Source of the DNA: Leptothoe spongobia TAU-MAC 1115
GTDB taxonomy: Bacteria > Cyanobacteriota > Cyanobacteriia > Phormidesmidales > Phormidesmidaceae
Assembly: GCF_018739885.1 (NCBI RefSeq)
Contig: NZ_JADOES010000004.1
Coordinates: 1 to 64,000, forward strand
Direction of reading: 5' to 3'
DNA length: 64,000 bases
Below, piece by piece: positions 63,595 to 64,000 of the stretch (within the stretch, counting starts at the first letter, position 1; every line of letters starts with the position of its first letter). A model generated the notes under the pieces. It did no database searches and had not been told where the DNA came from. It saw only the letters and a list, made by a program, of their open reading frames with translations. Both the position numbers and the translations under genes were made by a program.

Positions 63595-64000
63595 GTGGTC
63601 CTATTGCGCTTTGGTAGACTTTACCGACGTAGTTTTCGTTCATTTCAGCTGTTGCTATGGCGACAGCTGCAGCAATATGGGTATGTATTAATTGCCTGTG
63701 GCGTGGCCCTTTTTGTGATTGGAATCCGTCAGTTAGGAGGATTACAGGGGTTAGAGCTAAAAACATTTGATAGTCGAGTTCGCCATTATGCAACGGATGT
63801 AGAGTTGCCTGAAGTCATTGTTGTGGGAATTACTGAGGCGGATATTCGTCACCATAATCATTGGCCATTAAGTGATAATACGGTAGCGGAACTTTTAGAG
63901 CATCTACAGACCTATCAACCGGCAGCAATTGGGTTAGATATATATCGGGATATTGATCATCCTCCTGGGCGTGAACGTCTGGTCAGTCAGCTGACCAGGG
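63595..64000 (+). CDS. CHASE2-domain protein, 3' partial
   Basis: The frame starts at GTG 63595 (or TTG 63604) and is open to the window end. A membrane helix (YGYVLIACGVALFVIGIRQL) precedes a CHASE2 sensor start: LQGLELKTFDSRVRHYATDVELPEVIVVGITEADIRHHNHWPLSDNTVAELLEHLQTYQPAAIGLDIYRD. CHASE2 is an extracytoplasmic sensor usually followed by a cyclase, kinase or phosphatase domain that lies beyond this window. It follows the CHAT gene by 62 bp. Confidence 0.85.
   Translation, partial: MVLLRFGRLYRRSFRSFQLLLWRQLQQYGYVLIACGVALFVIGIRQLGGLQGLELKTFDSRVRHYATDVELPEVIVVGITEADIRHHNHWPLSDNTVAELLEHLQTYQPAAIGLDIYRDIDHPPGRERLVSQLTR

Overview
The window is cyanobacterial chromosome. Evidence for this is the repeated HIP1 octamer GCGATCGC (for example near 3918, 12355, 43478, 48668, 50743, 55443 and 60791), cyanobacteria-typical families (DUF1350, DUF928, CHAT with a haemagglutinin-type secretion domain, CHASE2) and a type V-K CRISPR-associated transposon (CAST), a class known only from cyanobacteria. 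The mix of NACHT, TIR, CHAT and WD40 proteins suggests a filamentous or otherwise complex genome. The species cannot be named from this sequence alone.

Layout. (1) 1-10033: the attachment-proximal part of a type V-K CAST. It holds a LamG-type gene that may be cargo, tnsB-tnsC-tniQ, a ribbon-helix-helix regulator, a PD-(D/E)XK nuclease-like gene, cas12k, a tracrRNA region and a one-spacer CRISPR array. A stand-alone homing crRNA carries a 19-nt spacer matching the adjacent tRNA-Val(GAC) gene. The transposon end has five TnsB-type repeats and lies 61 bp from the PAM. The opposite end is not visible. (2) 10038-20612: chromosomal genes (tRNA-Val, DUF1350, TPR protein, rpsU, a VOC pseudogene, a phosphoesterase, trmB, a secreted protein, an Asp/Glu racemase-type enzyme, a secreted GH9 glycosidase). 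(3) 21130-27924: a compact cassette of unrecognised genes, beta-rich and appendage- or virion-like, including an ORF split by one in-frame TGA. (4) 28262-40767: a conflict-type region. It has a NACHT/HEAT protein with a hexanucleotide-repeat membrane tail, an orphan DUF4157 (eCIS-effector-like) protein, a CHAT-TIR-ATPase gene broken by a 159-bp MITE, and an ATPase-WD40 protein with three near-identical repeats. (5) about 40985-46141: a small integrative element with a tyrosine integrase, a RepA-like ATPase, an XRE repressor, TGATCA iterons and several small unknown genes. (6) 46222-50127: NUDIX, gcvT, sulfotransferase, queG. (7) 50337-55793: a guanidine-I riboswitch controlling a guanidine-use operon (Ni-dependent guanidine hydrolase, HypA-like and HypB-like nickel chaperones, and an ABC importer). 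(8) 55992-64000: a flavoprotein disulfide oxidoreductase, a small membrane protein, a long gene-free stretch, then a DUF928 / FHA-CHAT / CHASE2 gene row cut by the window end.

How the parts work together. In the CAST, Cas12k with a crRNA selects the site, and TniQ, TnsC and TnsB carry out insertion. The stand-alone crRNA explains the insertion beside tRNA-Val. In the guanidine operon, guanidine binding to the leader RNA would prevent termination and switch on import, hydrolysis and nickel loading together.
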